This document shows positions 32,946 to 42,212 of a stretch of 64,000 nucleotides of DNA, piece after piece. Every line of letters starts with the position of its first letter. Within the stretch, counting starts at the first letter, position 1. Source of the DNA: Alphaproteobacteria bacterium. GTDB taxonomy: Bacteria; Pseudomonadota; Alphaproteobacteria; GCA-016699305. The stretch is from positions 1,922,001-1,986,000 of the forward strand of contig CP064970.1 of NCBI GenBank assembly GCA_016699305.1, written 5' to 3'. Both the position numbers and the translations under genes were made by a program. Below the pieces are notes generated by a model that saw only the letters and a program-made list of their open reading frames with translations, was not told where the DNA came from and did no database searches.

Positions 32946-33932
32946 ATGTTAAAAAGCATGACTAAGGACGCGCAACACCAAATCCGTCACCGCATCTTCA
33001 TCGGCGGCACGGGACGTTGTGGGACAGGTGAATTGCTATGGTGGTTGGGACAGCATCCCGATATCCACGCGATACCTGCAGAAACACGATTTATCGTTGA
33101 TCCTGATGGTCTTGCCAAACTCAGCCGGATACTGACCATAGAATACACACCTGATACCTCATATACAGGGCTAAAGCGATTTGACGAACTGATGCGATTT
33201 GTCTTGGGGTATGCGGATGACGGGGATTTCAAGGAGACAAAATTATACAGCGTCTTTGGGCGGGAACATTTCTTGGAAACTTTGCGTCAGCTGATGGTTT
33301 TTATGACGCATTTCGAGTACACATACGACTCCGGTTCAGATTTAGTGGACGGCTATTGTTTCCCATCCACAAACCAGAAAAGACGTGTTGTCATCCCGCG
33401 CTATTTCGAAGATCCGACGGCGTTGACGGCGGCCATGGCGCGATTTGTGGACCGGCTATTTTCCAAACCGGCATTAGAATCCGGTAAGATCGGATGGTGC
33501 GAAAAAACACCCTTTAATATCTTGGAGGCACCGTTCTTATGGACACTATTCCCGGATGCCACGCTGATTCATATCACACGCGACCCGCGCGGTGTGTTGG
33601 AATCAATGCAGCGGCAGCGTTGGGCTCCAGATGACCCCAATCATGTCATGGTGGTCCTTAATAATATTTACGCCCGGTGGGCACATGTGAAAGAAGCAAT
33701 GAGTCCACCCAGCCCTGAACAGTATATCGAGGTTAAGTTGGAGGATCTGGCAGCCGACCCGCAATTACTGAATCGGATTGTGCGACAAATGGGACTGCCG
33801 GAATACGATTCTCCTGTTGCGTGCGATCCGCATCGAATATATGCCTGGCAAAGGCCGAAATTCCATGAGACTGCCAATTTGTGTACGAGGTCCTTGGCCC
33901 CCTATTTCCCTCTGATGGGATACGAAATTTAA
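32946..33932 (+). CDS. PAPS-dependent sulfotransferase
   Basis: 328 residues, cytoplasmic, no signal peptide. The 5'-phosphosulfate loop is IGGTGRCGTGELL (residues 19-31) and the 3'-phosphate site IHITRDPRGVLESM near 215. WCEKTPFNI and the later LVKLEDLA-like segment are also typical of this superfamily. It transfers sulfate from PAPS to a carbohydrate, lipid or other acceptor that cannot be read from sequence. It is paired with the APS-kinase fusion. Met codons at 32946 and 32958 are both usable. Confidence 0.85.
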   Translation: MLKSMTKDAQHQIRHRIFIGGTGRCGTGELLWWLGQHPDIHAIPAETRFIVDPDGLAKLSRILTIEYTPDTSYTGLKRFDELMRFVLGYADDGDFKETKLYSVFGREHFLETLRQLMVFMTHFEYTYDSGSDLVDGYCFPSTNQKRRVVIPRYFEDPTALTAAMARFVDRLFSKPALESGKIGWCEKTPFNILEAPFLWTLFPDATLIHITRDPRGVLESMQRQRWAPDDPNHVMVVLNNIYARWAHVKEAMSPPSPEQYIEVKLEDLAADPQLLNRIVRQMGLPEYDSPVACDPHRIYAWQRPKFHETANLCTRSLAPYFPLMGYEI

Positions 33933-34007
33933 CTTTTCTTGGCAATAAGGCCCGTATCATGCGAACCTGGCTCAAGGTTGTCATAAAGAGTCAGGCGCAG
34001 TAGGGAC

Positions 34008-35648
34008 ATGGATTCCCGCTCAGGAAAAACAGCTTATCGGAGATTGCCAACGGCGCGACGGCCCGTTTCGCCGCTGACCTTGCGCATTCTGGCTGTCAAT
34101 GTGCTGGCTCTGGCCATTCTGATGGGCAGCCTGCTCTATCTGGGACGTTATCAGGACAAGCTGATCGAATCTGAACAGGTCGCGTTGCGTGCCGAGGCGC
34201 GTATCTTTGCCAGTGCCTTAGGCGAAGGCGCGGTGATCGAAGGGCTGGATGAAATCCACCGGCTGTCGCCGGATCTTGCCCGGCGCATGTTGCGCCGCCT
34301 TGTCGAGACCACGGAAACACGCACCCGTCTGTTCATGCCCGATGGCAAACTGGTATCGGATAGCCGGTTTTTGTTGGGCCGTATGGGTATGGTGCAGGTG
34401 CGTGAGCTGCCGCCGCCCACGAAAGAGACCATGAGCGGCAAGATGCACAAAATATTGCGCGGTCTGGCCGGTTTGTTCGAACATCGCCGCCATTCGCTGT
34501 ATAGAGAGAACACGCCGCAAACCGCGCAGGATTATCCCGAAGTCCAGTCGGCGCTGGATGGCGATCCCGAGATGGTCGTGCGGAACCTGCCTGAAGGCGG
34601 CTTGATCCTTAGCGTCGCCGTTCCGGTGCAAAGATACAAACAAGTCCTGGGCGCTGTGATGTTGACGCGCAACGGCGCACGCATCGAAGCGTCCCTAGCC
34701 TCGGTGCGCTCGGATATCTTGAAGATATTCTCGGTGTCCCTGATGATCACCGTCTTGTTGTCCTTGTATCTGGCCGGCACCATTGCGCGGCCTCTGCTGC
34801 GTCTGGCTCATGCGGCTGAAATCGTTCGGCAGGGAAGTATGCGCGATCTGCGTCGGACGGGCAGCATCCCCGACCTTACGCGCCGCCATGACGAGATCGG
34901 CGATTTGTCGGCAGCGCTGCGTTCCATGACCGATGCCCTGGTGCAGCGCATGGATGCCATCGAGCATTTCGCCGCCGATGTCGCGCATGAGATTAAAAAT
35001 CCCCTGACCTCGGTGCGCAGTGCCGTGGAAACCGCCTTGAAGTTGGATGATCCCGCGCGCCAACGCCAATTATTGGCGATCATCGCCGATGACGTGAACC
35101 GCCTGGACCGCTTGATCAGCGATATCTCGAATGCCTCGCGTTTGGATGCCGAGCTGAGCCGTGCCGAGTCGGAGCCGGTCTCTCTTGTCCAAATGCTGGG
35201 TGCCTTGCCCGACCTTTACCGTTCGGTTTTAGAACGTCCCCATGCGCCGGTATTGGTGGTGGATATGCCCTCAGACCAAAATGACTGGCGCGTGTGGGGA
35301 ATGGAAGGCCGTTTGATGCAGGTGCTGCGTAACTTGATCGACAATGCCTTGTCTTTCTCTCCTCCCGGTCAGGAAGTGCGCGTGCGCGTGGAGCAGGACG
35401 AAGACGGTGACCATTTGCGCCTAACGGTCGAAGATCGTGGCCCCGGCATTCCGGAAAATAAGCTGGATAGCATCTTCGATCGCTTTTATTCGGAGCGTCC
35501 GGCAGGCGAGAAATTCGGCACGCATTCGGGCTTGGGGCTTAGCATCGTGCGCCAGATCGTCATCGCGCATCGCGGCACTGTCTTTGCCCATAATCGCAGC
35601 GATGGGCCGGGATCGGTGTTTACCGTCGTTTTGCCCCGTTTGGTTTAA
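34008..35648 (+). CDS. chvG: ChvG/ExoS-type sensor histidine kinase
   Basis: 546 residues: two membrane helices (~25-47 and ~240-262) enclosing a periplasmic stimulus-sensing domain with TRLFMPDGKLVSDSR, then HAMP (LAGTIARPLLRLAHAAE), HisKA with the phospho-acceptor His in ADVAHEIKNPLTSVRSAVE near 330, and an ATPase with NLIDNALSFSPPG, EDRGPGIPE and THSGLGLSIVRQI. ChvG senses acid or envelope stress through ChvI and shapes exopolysaccharide and motility. The usual partner gene chvI is not adjacent; the sulfotransferase gene precedes it. Its last 29 bases overlap the end of nrdR. Confidence 0.88.
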   Translation: MDSRSGKTAYRRLPTARRPVSPLTLRILAVNVLALAILMGSLLYLGRYQDKLIESEQVALRAEARIFASALGEGAVIEGLDEIHRLSPDLARRMLRRLVETTETRTRLFMPDGKLVSDSRFLLGRMGMVQVRELPPPTKETMSGKMHKILRGLAGLFEHRRHSLYRENTPQTAQDYPEVQSALDGDPEMVVRNLPEGGLILSVAVPVQRYKQVLGAVMLTRNGARIEASLASVRSDILKIFSVSLMITVLLSLYLAGTIARPLLRLAHAAEIVRQGSMRDLRRTGSIPDLTRRHDEIGDLSAALRSMTDALVQRMDAIEHFAADVAHEIKNPLTSVRSAVETALKLDDPARQRQLLAIIADDVNRLDRLISDISNASRLDAELSRAESEPVSLVQMLGALPDLYRSVLERPHAPVLVVDMPSDQNDWRVWGMEGRLMQVLRNLIDNALSFSPPGQEVRVRVEQDEDGDHLRLTVEDRGPGIPENKLDSIFDRFYSERPAGEKFGTHSGLGLSIVRQIVIAHRGTVFAHNRSDGPGSVFTVVLPRLV

Positions 35649-36144
35649 CATCGGTGATGCCGGGCAGTTCTGGCTGATTCAGCCCCGCGCTGGAGGCGTC
35701 TTGCAACGTCGCCACGAATTCCCGGAAATCGGTTGGATCGCGGAAATCTCGATAGACGGAGGCATAGCGCACATACGCCACATGATCGAGGTGTAAAAGG
35801 CCGCGCATCACCAGCTCGCCAATCTGGCGCGAGATGATGTCCAATTCGCCCATGGTGTCCAACTCGTTCAAAATATCATTGACGGTTCTTTCCAGCTGCT
35901 CTTCGCTGACCGGACGCTTGCGCAGCGGCAGGCGCATCGAGCGCACCAATTTGGCCCGGTCAAAGGGTTCGCGCCCGCCGTCGCTTTTGATGACGACGAA
36001 TTCGCGCAATTGTACCCGCTCAAAAGTCGTAAAACGCGCACCGCAGCCAGGACATTGCCGACGCCTCCGGATGGCCGCATTGTCATCCGCCGGGCGGCTG
36101 TCCTTGACCTGAGTGTCATCATGCCCGCAAAATGGGCAACGCAT
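35620..36144 (-). CDS. nrdR: Transcriptional repressor NrdR
   Basis: 174 residues from ATG 36144. The N-terminal zinc ribbon MRCPFCGHDDTQVKDSR and QCPGCGARFTTFERV is followed by an ATP-cone (VVIKSDGGREPFDRAKLVRSM through HVAYVRYASVYRDF). NrdR binds ATP/dATP and represses ribonucleotide reductase genes. The frame stays open 25 codons further upstream without similarity, so I kept the canonical start. It is divergent from epmA across 66 bases and overlaps the end of chvG. Confidence 0.96.
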   Translation of the reverse strand: MRCPFCGHDDTQVKDSRPADDNAAIRRRRQCPGCGARFTTFERVQLREFVVIKSDGGREPFDRAKLVRSMRLPLRKRPVSEEQLERTVNDILNELDTMGELDIISRQIGELVMRGLLHLDHVAYVRYASVYRDFRDPTDFREFVATLQDASSAGLNQPELPGITDVKPNGAKRR

Positions 36145-36210
36145 GGTGTCTCCTTTAAAAGAGGCGCAACGCACAACATCGTGTAGCCCTAGACTAACTG
36201 GCAACAAGAT

Positions 36211-37296
36211 ATGGCACAATCACCTCATTTGCATGCGCCCTGGTGGAATCCGGACGTCTTTTCCGAGCGCCGTTCCTATTTGCGCCAACGGCAAAAGATC
36301 ACGGCCGCCATGCGCCGATTCTTTACCCATAACGGCTTTGAAGAGGTGGAAACGCCCATCTTGCAGATCAGTCCGTGTATGGAACCACATGTCCATGCCT
36401 TTGGAACGCGCATGCGCGAACCGTTTGACCCTGGTCCGGGCGAGCCGCTCTATCTGCATACAAGTCCTGAATTCGCCATGAAAAAGCTGCTGGTGGCCGG
36501 TGTGCCAAAGCTCTTCCAATTGGCGCATGTCTTTCGCAATGCCGAGCGTTCCCGTACGCATCATCCGGAATTCTTGATGTTGGAATGGTACCGCGCCCAT
36601 GCGGGTTACGGAGACTTGATCGAGGATTGCATCGGTTTATTGCGCGCGACGGCACGGGCATTGGGGAAAAGCCGCATCGAATGGCGTGGTCATGTCTGTC
36701 ATGTTTTCGAGGAATGGGAACGGCTGACGGTCTGCGAGGCTTTCGAACGCTATGCGGATATAGACCTGATGCAGCATGTCGGTACCGATCCACATCAACC
36801 GGATCCCGCCGTTCTTGCTGGAGAGGCCGAACGCATTGGCATTCGCGTCGCGGCTGATGACAGTTGGGAAGACATCGTCTTGCGTATTTTGGGTGAACGG
36901 ATCGAGCCGCATTTGGGCCTGGCGCATCCCACGGTGCTGATGGATTATCCGATCAGCATGGCGGCGTTGTCCCGTCCCAAGCCGCGCGATCCGCGCTTGG
37001 CCGAGCGGTTCGAGCTGTATGTCTGCGGCCTGGAATTGGCCAACGCCTTTGGCGAGCTAATCGATCCCGAGCAACAGCGCGCGCGTTTTTCGGCGGATAT
37101 GGACTTGCGCGAAAGGCTGTATGGAGATCGCTATCCGGTGGACCAGGATTTTCTGGCCGCCTTGGAACACGGCATGCCGCCCAGCGCGGGCATTGCCTTG
37201 GGCTTTGATCGCCTGGTCATGTTGCTGACGGGTGCGGGTTCGATTGATGATGTTCTGTGGTGTCCGGTGGCCTCGGTCAGTCTGCCACAGGCGTGA
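36211..37296 (+). CDS. epmA: Elongation factor P beta-lysine ligase EpmA (PoxA/GenX)
   Basis: 361 residues, a truncated class II lysyl-tRNA synthetase homologue without the anticodon-binding domain. Motif 2 reads KLFQLAHVFRNAERSRTHHPEFLMLEWY, and motif 3 ALGFDRLVMLL. It attaches beta-lysine to EF-P, which helps ribosomes through polyproline stretches. The first 35 residues precede the usual ITAAMRRFF block. epmB and efp are not in the window. Its end overlaps the end of the polysaccharide-deacetylase gene by 20 bases. Confidence 0.93.
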   Translation: MAQSPHLHAPWWNPDVFSERRSYLRQRQKITAAMRRFFTHNGFEEVETPILQISPCMEPHVHAFGTRMREPFDPGPGEPLYLHTSPEFAMKKLLVAGVPKLFQLAHVFRNAERSRTHHPEFLMLEWYRAHAGYGDLIEDCIGLLRATARALGKSRIEWRGHVCHVFEEWERLTVCEAFERYADIDLMQHVGTDPHQPDPAVLAGEAERIGIRVAADDSWEDIVLRILGERIEPHLGLAHPTVLMDYPISMAALSRPKPRDPRLAERFELYVCGLELANAFGELIDPEQQRARFSADMDLRERLYGDRYPVDQDFLAALEHGMPPSAGIALGFDRLVMLLTGAGSIDDVLWCPVASVSLPQA

Positions 37297-38371
37297 CCTT
37301 GGCAGATGACTTGTTGTGCGGGGTGGCCACAATCGGCGTGCGCTGACGCAACAGGACGCTGACGGGAACTTGTTGTAATCCTTTTTGCGTCAAAGTCGGT
37401 AGCCAGGCTTCCAACTCGGCCAGCGTCTGCCCATAGGGGTGGCCGATGGCCACGGCATAGCCCTGACGCCGCGCCACTTTTTCCAGCATGGCCAATTGCA
37501 TGCGTATCGCCAGAGGCGAGGGGTCGTGGTCAAGGAATACGTCACGCGCGACGACCGGCACTCCCAATTCACGCGCCATGCCAAGCCCGGCACTGTTGCC
37601 GTTGGTCACCGAATCGACAAAGGCCAGCCCATAGCGTTTTAAGGTATGCATCACGGATTTCATGGTGGCGGCATCCGCCGTGGCGCGGCTGCCCATATGG
37701 TTGTTCAGACCGATCATGCCGTTAAAGCTGTTCAGGGCCAGGGTCAGACGTTTGGTCAGTTCCTGTTCGCTCATTCCTACATATAAGGCTCCGGGGCCGG
37801 GATTTTGCAGACCTATCGGCTCCATCGGCATATGCAGCATCAGCTCGTGTCCCCGCTGATGCGCTTGGCGCGTTTGTCGGGCCAGCGAGTCGGCATAAGG
37901 CAGGAAGGATGCGGTAATAGGCGCAGGCAAAGCCAGGGTGCGCATCGTACCCGCGTGGTTGAGGCCCAGATCATCCATGATGATGGCGATCATCGGCATG
38001 CCCGGTTTGGGCTTGAAGGACAGGGCGTTGCGCCGCCATAAGGGCAGGGAATCCGGTGATCCTTCCGGCTCGGTCGTTTCTGGTGCTTCAACGAAAGGCG
38101 ATGTCGGCGGCTGCATCAATAGATGCGGCGGTGGTAGATTGGAGGGGAAATCCAACGCCACACCGGGAGTCGCGGCCTCAATATCAATCGTCATGCCTTC
38201 TTCATAGGCCGGCGCGGGCGGCGCAGGACGCTTAACCCAATGCACGAACTGGATATAGCTGATCACCACTGCCAACACGATGGCCAGATCACGCCCGCGA
38301 TGAAGCCAGACGACACGCGGCGTGGTCTTTTGTTTGTGCCAGAAGCGGCGCAATCGCGAAAAGCCCTTCAT
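37277..38371 (-). CDS. Divergent polysaccharide deacetylase family protein
   Basis: 364 residues from ATG 38371. One N-terminal membrane helix (LAIVLAVVISYIQFV), a Pro-rich linker (50-120) and a periplasmic (beta/alpha) barrel: MIAIIMDDLGLNHAGT, HELMLHMPMEPIG, GLNNHMGSRAT, AFVDSVTNGNS and VAIGHPYGQT. These are the motifs of the divergent polysaccharide deacetylase (DUF610-like) family, often encoded near cell-wall amidase and protease genes. Substrate unknown, but envelope polysaccharide is likely. The open frame extends upstream into the next gene; I placed the start in the 5-base space after that gene's stop. Confidence 0.82.
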   Translation of the reverse strand: MKGFSRLRRFWHKQKTTPRVVWLHRGRDLAIVLAVVISYIQFVHWVKRPAPPAPAYEEGMTIDIEAATPGVALDFPSNLPPPHLLMQPPTSPFVEAPETTEPEGSPDSLPLWRRNALSFKPKPGMPMIAIIMDDLGLNHAGTMRTLALPAPITASFLPYADSLARQTRQAHQRGHELMLHMPMEPIGLQNPGPGALYVGMSEQELTKRLTLALNSFNGMIGLNNHMGSRATADAATMKSVMHTLKRYGLAFVDSVTNGNSAGLGMARELGVPVVARDVFLDHDPSPLAIRMQLAMLEKVARRQGYAVAIGHPYGQTLAELEAWLPTLTQKGLQQVPVSVLLRQRTPIVATPHNKSSAKVTPVAD

Positions 38372-38376
38372 CAAGG

Positions 38377-39144
38377 TTACAACACGCGCCTCTCGCTGCC
38401 CGAAAGAACCATGCAAGTCAGGCGACCGGTGGCATAAGCCCCCGTGTCCAGGGCGATGCGATTGGGATAGAATTCCGGTTCTGGCACCACGGTATGGCCG
38501 TGAACCACGACCTGCCCATGGTCGAGTGCCGAAGACAAGAACGGCTCGCGAATCCACAGCATGTCTTCGGGTTTTTGCTGATCCAGCGGCACACCAGGTC
38601 GGACGCCCGCATGACAAAAGAAATAATCGCCGATGCCCAGGCTAAGTTCCAAACGCTCCAGGAAGTCTCGATGCGCGGGCGGTAGCGCCTTATCCAGCTT
38701 CTCCGCCGTTTCGGCCAGCGCCTTGGGGGACATGGTGTCCAAGCTGGGAGGCTGGACGCCATAGCTGAACAGGGCCGCGCGTCCGCCAAAACCCAACCAG
38801 CCGGCGGCCTGGGCGGGACCAGAGATGAAATCCAGCATGGCGGCTTCGTGATTGCCGCGCAAAAAGGTGATAGCCATGCCTCGGCGCAAGGCGCGTTCGC
38901 GCAGGGCCAAAAGCGTGTCGATCACCTCGCGCGATTGGGGGCCGCGATCGACATAATCTCCCAAGAAAACAATGCGTTGATTAGGAACAAGCGGCGGACG
39001 GGCGCTATCGTCCATGATTTTTTCGATCACGTCGATCAGCAGGTCATGACGGCCATGGATATCGCCAACGACATAAACCCGCATATCCGAAGGGATTTGC
39101 GGGGTCGTGCGTGCGTTTACCTTGCGACCGAAAAGCCAGCCCAT
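38377..39144 (-). CDS. PPP-family serine/threonine (metallo)phosphatase
   Basis: 255 residues. All PPP motifs are visible: VVGDIHGRHDLL, FLGDYVDRGPQSREV, FLRGNHEAAMLDF, FFCHAGVRPG, and VVVHGHTVV followed by IALDTGA. This is the bacterial PrpA/ApaH-like branch, which can dephosphorylate phosphoproteins or cleave dinucleoside polyphosphates. ATG 39144 is preferred over the in-frame GTG before it. The deacetylase follows 5 bases downstream, consistent with an operon. Confidence 0.88.
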   Translation of the reverse strand: MGWLFGRKVNARTTPQIPSDMRVYVVGDIHGRHDLLIDVIEKIMDDSARPPLVPNQRIVFLGDYVDRGPQSREVIDTLLALRERALRRGMAITFLRGNHEAAMLDFISGPAQAAGWLGFGGRAALFSYGVQPPSLDTMSPKALAETAEKLDKALPPAHRDFLERLELSLGIGDYFFCHAGVRPGVPLDQQKPEDMLWIREPFLSSALDHGQVVVHGHTVVPEPEFYPNRIALDTGAYATGRLTCMVLSGSERRVL

Positions 39145-39220
39145 CACGGGTTGAATTCCTTGTGTTCACTGTGCCGGAACCATTCTTTCCTATCGTCGGC
39201 CCCTTTGTCACGGAAGAAAT

Positions 39221-39901
39221 TCAGACGGCCCGATCCAGCAGTCCATCACGCAAAGCCACACGTCGTCCGGCTGATGCGGCCAGATGTTCGTCATGCGTGA
39301 CCATTAAGATAGTGCGACCTTCGCGGGCGAGACGCTTAAAGATATCAAATACCGCCGCGCCGTTGTGGCTGTCCAAGGCACCGGTGGGTTCGTCGGCCAG
39401 GATGAATTGCGGCTCGTTGGCCAAGGCGCGGGCGATGGCGGTGCGCTGACGTTCGCCGCCGGACATCTGCGCGGGCAGCTTGTGCCGGTGGTCGGCCATA
39501 CCCAAGGATTCCAAAAGCGTGCTTGCCCTTTTTGTCTGCTGCGCCGGGGTGCCCTGGTTCAGTTTGCGCATCGGGATCAACACATTGTCCAGGGCGCTCA
39601 GCTCGGGCAACAGAAAATGGAACTGAAAGACAAAGCCGAAATGCTCCAGGCGCAATCGGGCGCGTTCCTCTTGATTTCGGGCGGCGGTGGAAAGACCACC
39701 CAGCAGAACGTCTCCACCGCTTGGGATATCCAATAGTCCCAGCAGATACAGCAAAGAGGATTTTCCCGATCCCGACGGGCCGGTGATCGCCAGGAATTCT
39801 CCCGGCTGTGCGATCAGGTCGATCCCGCCGACCAAGGTGGCGGGCGGTGGGCCGGGCAGAACGCGGGTCACGCCGCGCGCCTCCAGCATGACGCCGTTCA
39901 T
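39221..39901 (-). CDS. ABC transporter ATP-binding subunit (LolD/MacB type)
   Basis: 226 residues from ATG 39901. Walker A GPSGSGKSSLLY, Q-loop FVFQFHFLLPELSALDNV, signature MSGGERQRTAIARALANEP, Walker B FILADEPTGALD and the H-loop VTHDEHLA. The LPELSALDNV segment is typical of the LolD/MacB/FtsE family that powers FtsX-like permeases. It overlaps the permease stop by four bases (ATGA). The open frame upstream is a shadow of the permease gene. With the permease and the adaptor it forms a MacAB-like export set; LolCDE is less likely because an HlyD adaptor is encoded. Confidence 0.92.
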   Translation of the reverse strand: MNGVMLEARGVTRVLPGPPPATLVGGIDLIAQPGEFLAITGPSGSGKSSLLYLLGLLDIPSGGDVLLGGLSTAARNQEERARLRLEHFGFVFQFHFLLPELSALDNVLIPMRKLNQGTPAQQTKRASTLLESLGMADHRHKLPAQMSGGERQRTAIARALANEPQFILADEPTGALDSHNGAAVFDIFKRLAREGRTILMVTHDEHLAASAGRRVALRDGLLDRAV

Positions 39902-41142
39902 GAAGCCCCCCGGATGGTTTCCAGCGGGTCGGCGCGTCCGGCGCGGCGAGCGGGCAAGAATCCTGCCAACAGGGAAGTCAGCAGAGCAAGGCCACCGGCC
40001 AAGGCGAAGCGCCACATGGGCAAGGCAATGCGCAAGGTTTGCGTGGGGTCCGACGCGCCAGGCGCCGGAATCTGCCGTAGGCCTTCGGCGAAGGCAAAGC
40101 CCAACCCACAGCCCAAGATGACTCCGGCCAGTCCTACGGCCAAGGCCTCCCAGACGAAGATGCGGACGATATCGCCCGCGCCCAGCCCCACGGCGCGAAG
40201 GATGGCGATGTCGCGCGATTTTTCTAGAACAACAGTGGTGATGATGTTGAAGATACCAAACCCCGCGACGATCAGGATCGAGCTGACGGTAAAATAGATG
40301 ATGAAGTTTTGCAGCTTAAATACGGCCAGGATGCGGCTATTGGTTTCTTCCCAAGGTGCGGATTTATAACCCCAACGCGATTCCAGTTCAGCCGCTACGG
40401 GGATGGATTGGGCGACCTGGACCAGTCGAATGCGAATCTCGTTCACGATGCGTGGGCGCATTTGCAAGGATTGCTGGCGCGCAAGCGACAGATACACGCT
40501 GCGCCGATCCACTTGATCCATGCCTGTCTTGAAGATTCCCACCACGCGCAACCGCTGAACCGCGCCGCGCGAGGCCGAAGCGGTCAGCGTATCGCCGATA
40601 TCTGCCCCCATGCGTTCGGCAAGTTGCGAACCGATGATGATCCCGTCGGGAACTGCGGCCAGAGAGTCCAGGCTGCCCTTGACGATATCACTGGCCAAGC
40701 GCGTGACACGGGATTCGCGAACGGGGTCGATGCCGCTGGCCGATACGGAAAAATCCCGTCCCGCGCGGCGTAGAATCAATGAGCCGCTTAATGTGGGGGT
40801 GGCGGCCACACCTGGCATGGCCTCCAAAGCCTCCATGATCCCAGCCGCGCCCGAAATGCCGCGCACCGGATCGCGCGGGATGATGCGCGTGACCTCGATT
40901 GCGTCTTTGGGGTTCAGCCGTTCCAGGGGTTGCGGGGGAGCGGCTCGATATTCGTCGCTGATTACGATATGCGGGTTGGTTTCGATGATCTCGCTGCGGA
41001 AAAATTCTTGGAACCCGTTCATCATGCCCGATATGGCGATGAACACGCCAACACCCAACGACACGCCCAGCACCGACACGGCACTTTGCCGTTTACGCGC
41101 CACAAGATGAGACAGGGCGATGGAGAGGGTAAGGGGAAGCAC
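39898..41142 (-). CDS. FtsX/MacB-like ABC transporter permease
   Basis: 414 residues from GTG 41142 (AAGGA six bases upstream; TTG 41157 also possible). One membrane helix near residue 25-45 (VSVLGVSLGVGVFIAISGMMNG), a ~220-residue periplasmic domain of MacB_PCD type, then three helices (FIIYFTVSSILIVAGFGIFNIITTVVLEKSRDIAILRAVG, the coupling segment, and two more). This is the four-helix FtsX fold. The family exports lipoproteins, peptides or antibiotics by mechanotransmission. Confidence 0.9.
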   Translation of the reverse strand: MLPLTLSIALSHLVARKRQSAVSVLGVSLGVGVFIAISGMMNGFQEFFRSEIIETNPHIVISDEYRAAPPQPLERLNPKDAIEVTRIIPRDPVRGISGAAGIMEALEAMPGVAATPTLSGSLILRRAGRDFSVSASGIDPVRESRVTRLASDIVKGSLDSLAAVPDGIIIGSQLAERMGADIGDTLTASASRGAVQRLRVVGIFKTGMDQVDRRSVYLSLARQQSLQMRPRIVNEIRIRLVQVAQSIPVAAELESRWGYKSAPWEETNSRILAVFKLQNFIIYFTVSSILIVAGFGIFNIITTVVLEKSRDIAILRAVGLGAGDIVRIFVWEALAVGLAGVILGCGLGFAFAEGLRQIPAPGASDPTQTLRIALPMWRFALAGGLALLTSLLAGFLPARRAGRADPLETIRGAS

Positions 41143-41158
41143 GGGTGTCCTTGTCAAT

Positions 41159-42190
41159 CTAGCGTTTGGGATTCACGGATCGGCCTTCGCGCATCTGGCT
41201 ATCGGGACGTTCCGCGACGACATCATCGGGCGTCAGGCCTTGCGTGATCTCGGTCGTGCGCGGGCCTTGGCTGCCTAAACTGACTTCCTGGCGTTTCAGG
41301 CGTCCCTCTCGTATCAGCCACACACTGGCCTTTCGCGCGCCGCCTTGGCCGGGGAGAGCGGCTGCGCGGATGAGGGCGTTATTGGGCACCAGCAAAGCCC
41401 CCTCGCGTTCGGCCAGAACGATATTCGCATCCACCGTCATGCCAGGCATAAAGCGCGTGGCGGCAGGCAAGGCCACTTCGACGCGATAGCTACGCGTCGC
41501 GTCGTCGCCGCGCGGGCGCACCAGCGTGACGATGGCCGTGACCGGCTCTGCGGCGAAGGCTTCGGACGACAAGGCGACGTTCGCGCCCAAGCGCACGCGG
41601 GGGATGTCGCGCTCGTCCACGTCCAGCTTGGCCACCAATCGGCCAAGGGCACCCGTGATGAACAATGCCTTTTGCGCCGCCACGCTTTGGCCGACTTCTA
41701 CATCCTTGCGCTGAACGATTCCGTCGGCAGGCGCGGATATGGTCAGATCGGCCAAAGCCTGTTGCTGCACGGCCAGATTCGTTTGGGCCGTGATCAGCTC
41801 GGTTTGCGCCTTCTCATAGGCTTGCCGCGCTCCTGTGCCTTCGCGTAGTAGCGATTTGGCGCGCGCCGCTTCCTTTTCCGCCCATTCCAGTCGGGATTGG
41901 GCATCGGTCAGGCTTTGCCGAATTTTAGAGTCGTCCAGACGCGCCAAGGGCTGACCGCGCGTGATGGATTGCCCTTCCTCGACCAAGACTTCGACAACGC
42001 GACCGGCTACGACGCTGCCGATCTCCGCTTGATCGTCCGATTCGACGATCCCCGAGGCATAAACGGCCTCGATCGCTTTGCCGCGCTCAACGGTGACGAC
42101 GGAAACTTCCATCGGCGCCAGGCTGCGCCATGCCCAGAAACCCAGCCCCAAGACAATTGCCACCAGCAACAATAGCCATTGAATGCGCAT
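41159..42190 (-). CDS. HlyD/MacA-like periplasmic adaptor protein
   Basis: 343 residues from ATG 42190. One membrane anchor (WLLLLVAIVLGLGFWAW), a lipoyl domain GIVESDDQAEIGSVVAGRVVEVLVEEGQSITRGQPLARLDD, a helical hairpin (~90-150), the second lipoyl half LTISAPADGIVQRKDVEVGQSV, and a beta-barrel region. It would bridge the inner-membrane permease to an outer-membrane channel not encoded here. It lies 22 bases after rnj and 16 bases before the permease gene. Confidence 0.9.
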   Translation of the reverse strand: MRIQWLLLLVAIVLGLGFWAWRSLAPMEVSVVTVERGKAIEAVYASGIVESDDQAEIGSVVAGRVVEVLVEEGQSITRGQPLARLDDSKIRQSLTDAQSRLEWAEKEAARAKSLLREGTGARQAYEKAQTELITAQTNLAVQQQALADLTISAPADGIVQRKDVEVGQSVAAQKALFITGALGRLVAKLDVDERDIPRVRLGANVALSSEAFAAEPVTAIVTLVRPRGDDATRSYRVEVALPAATRFMPGMTVDANIVLAEREGALLVPNNALIRAAALPGQGGARKASVWLIREGRLKRQEVSLGSQGPRTTEITQGLTPDDVVAERPDSQMREGRSVNPKR

Positions 42191-42212
42191 GGGATGATGT
42201 CTCCTTCGGCCC

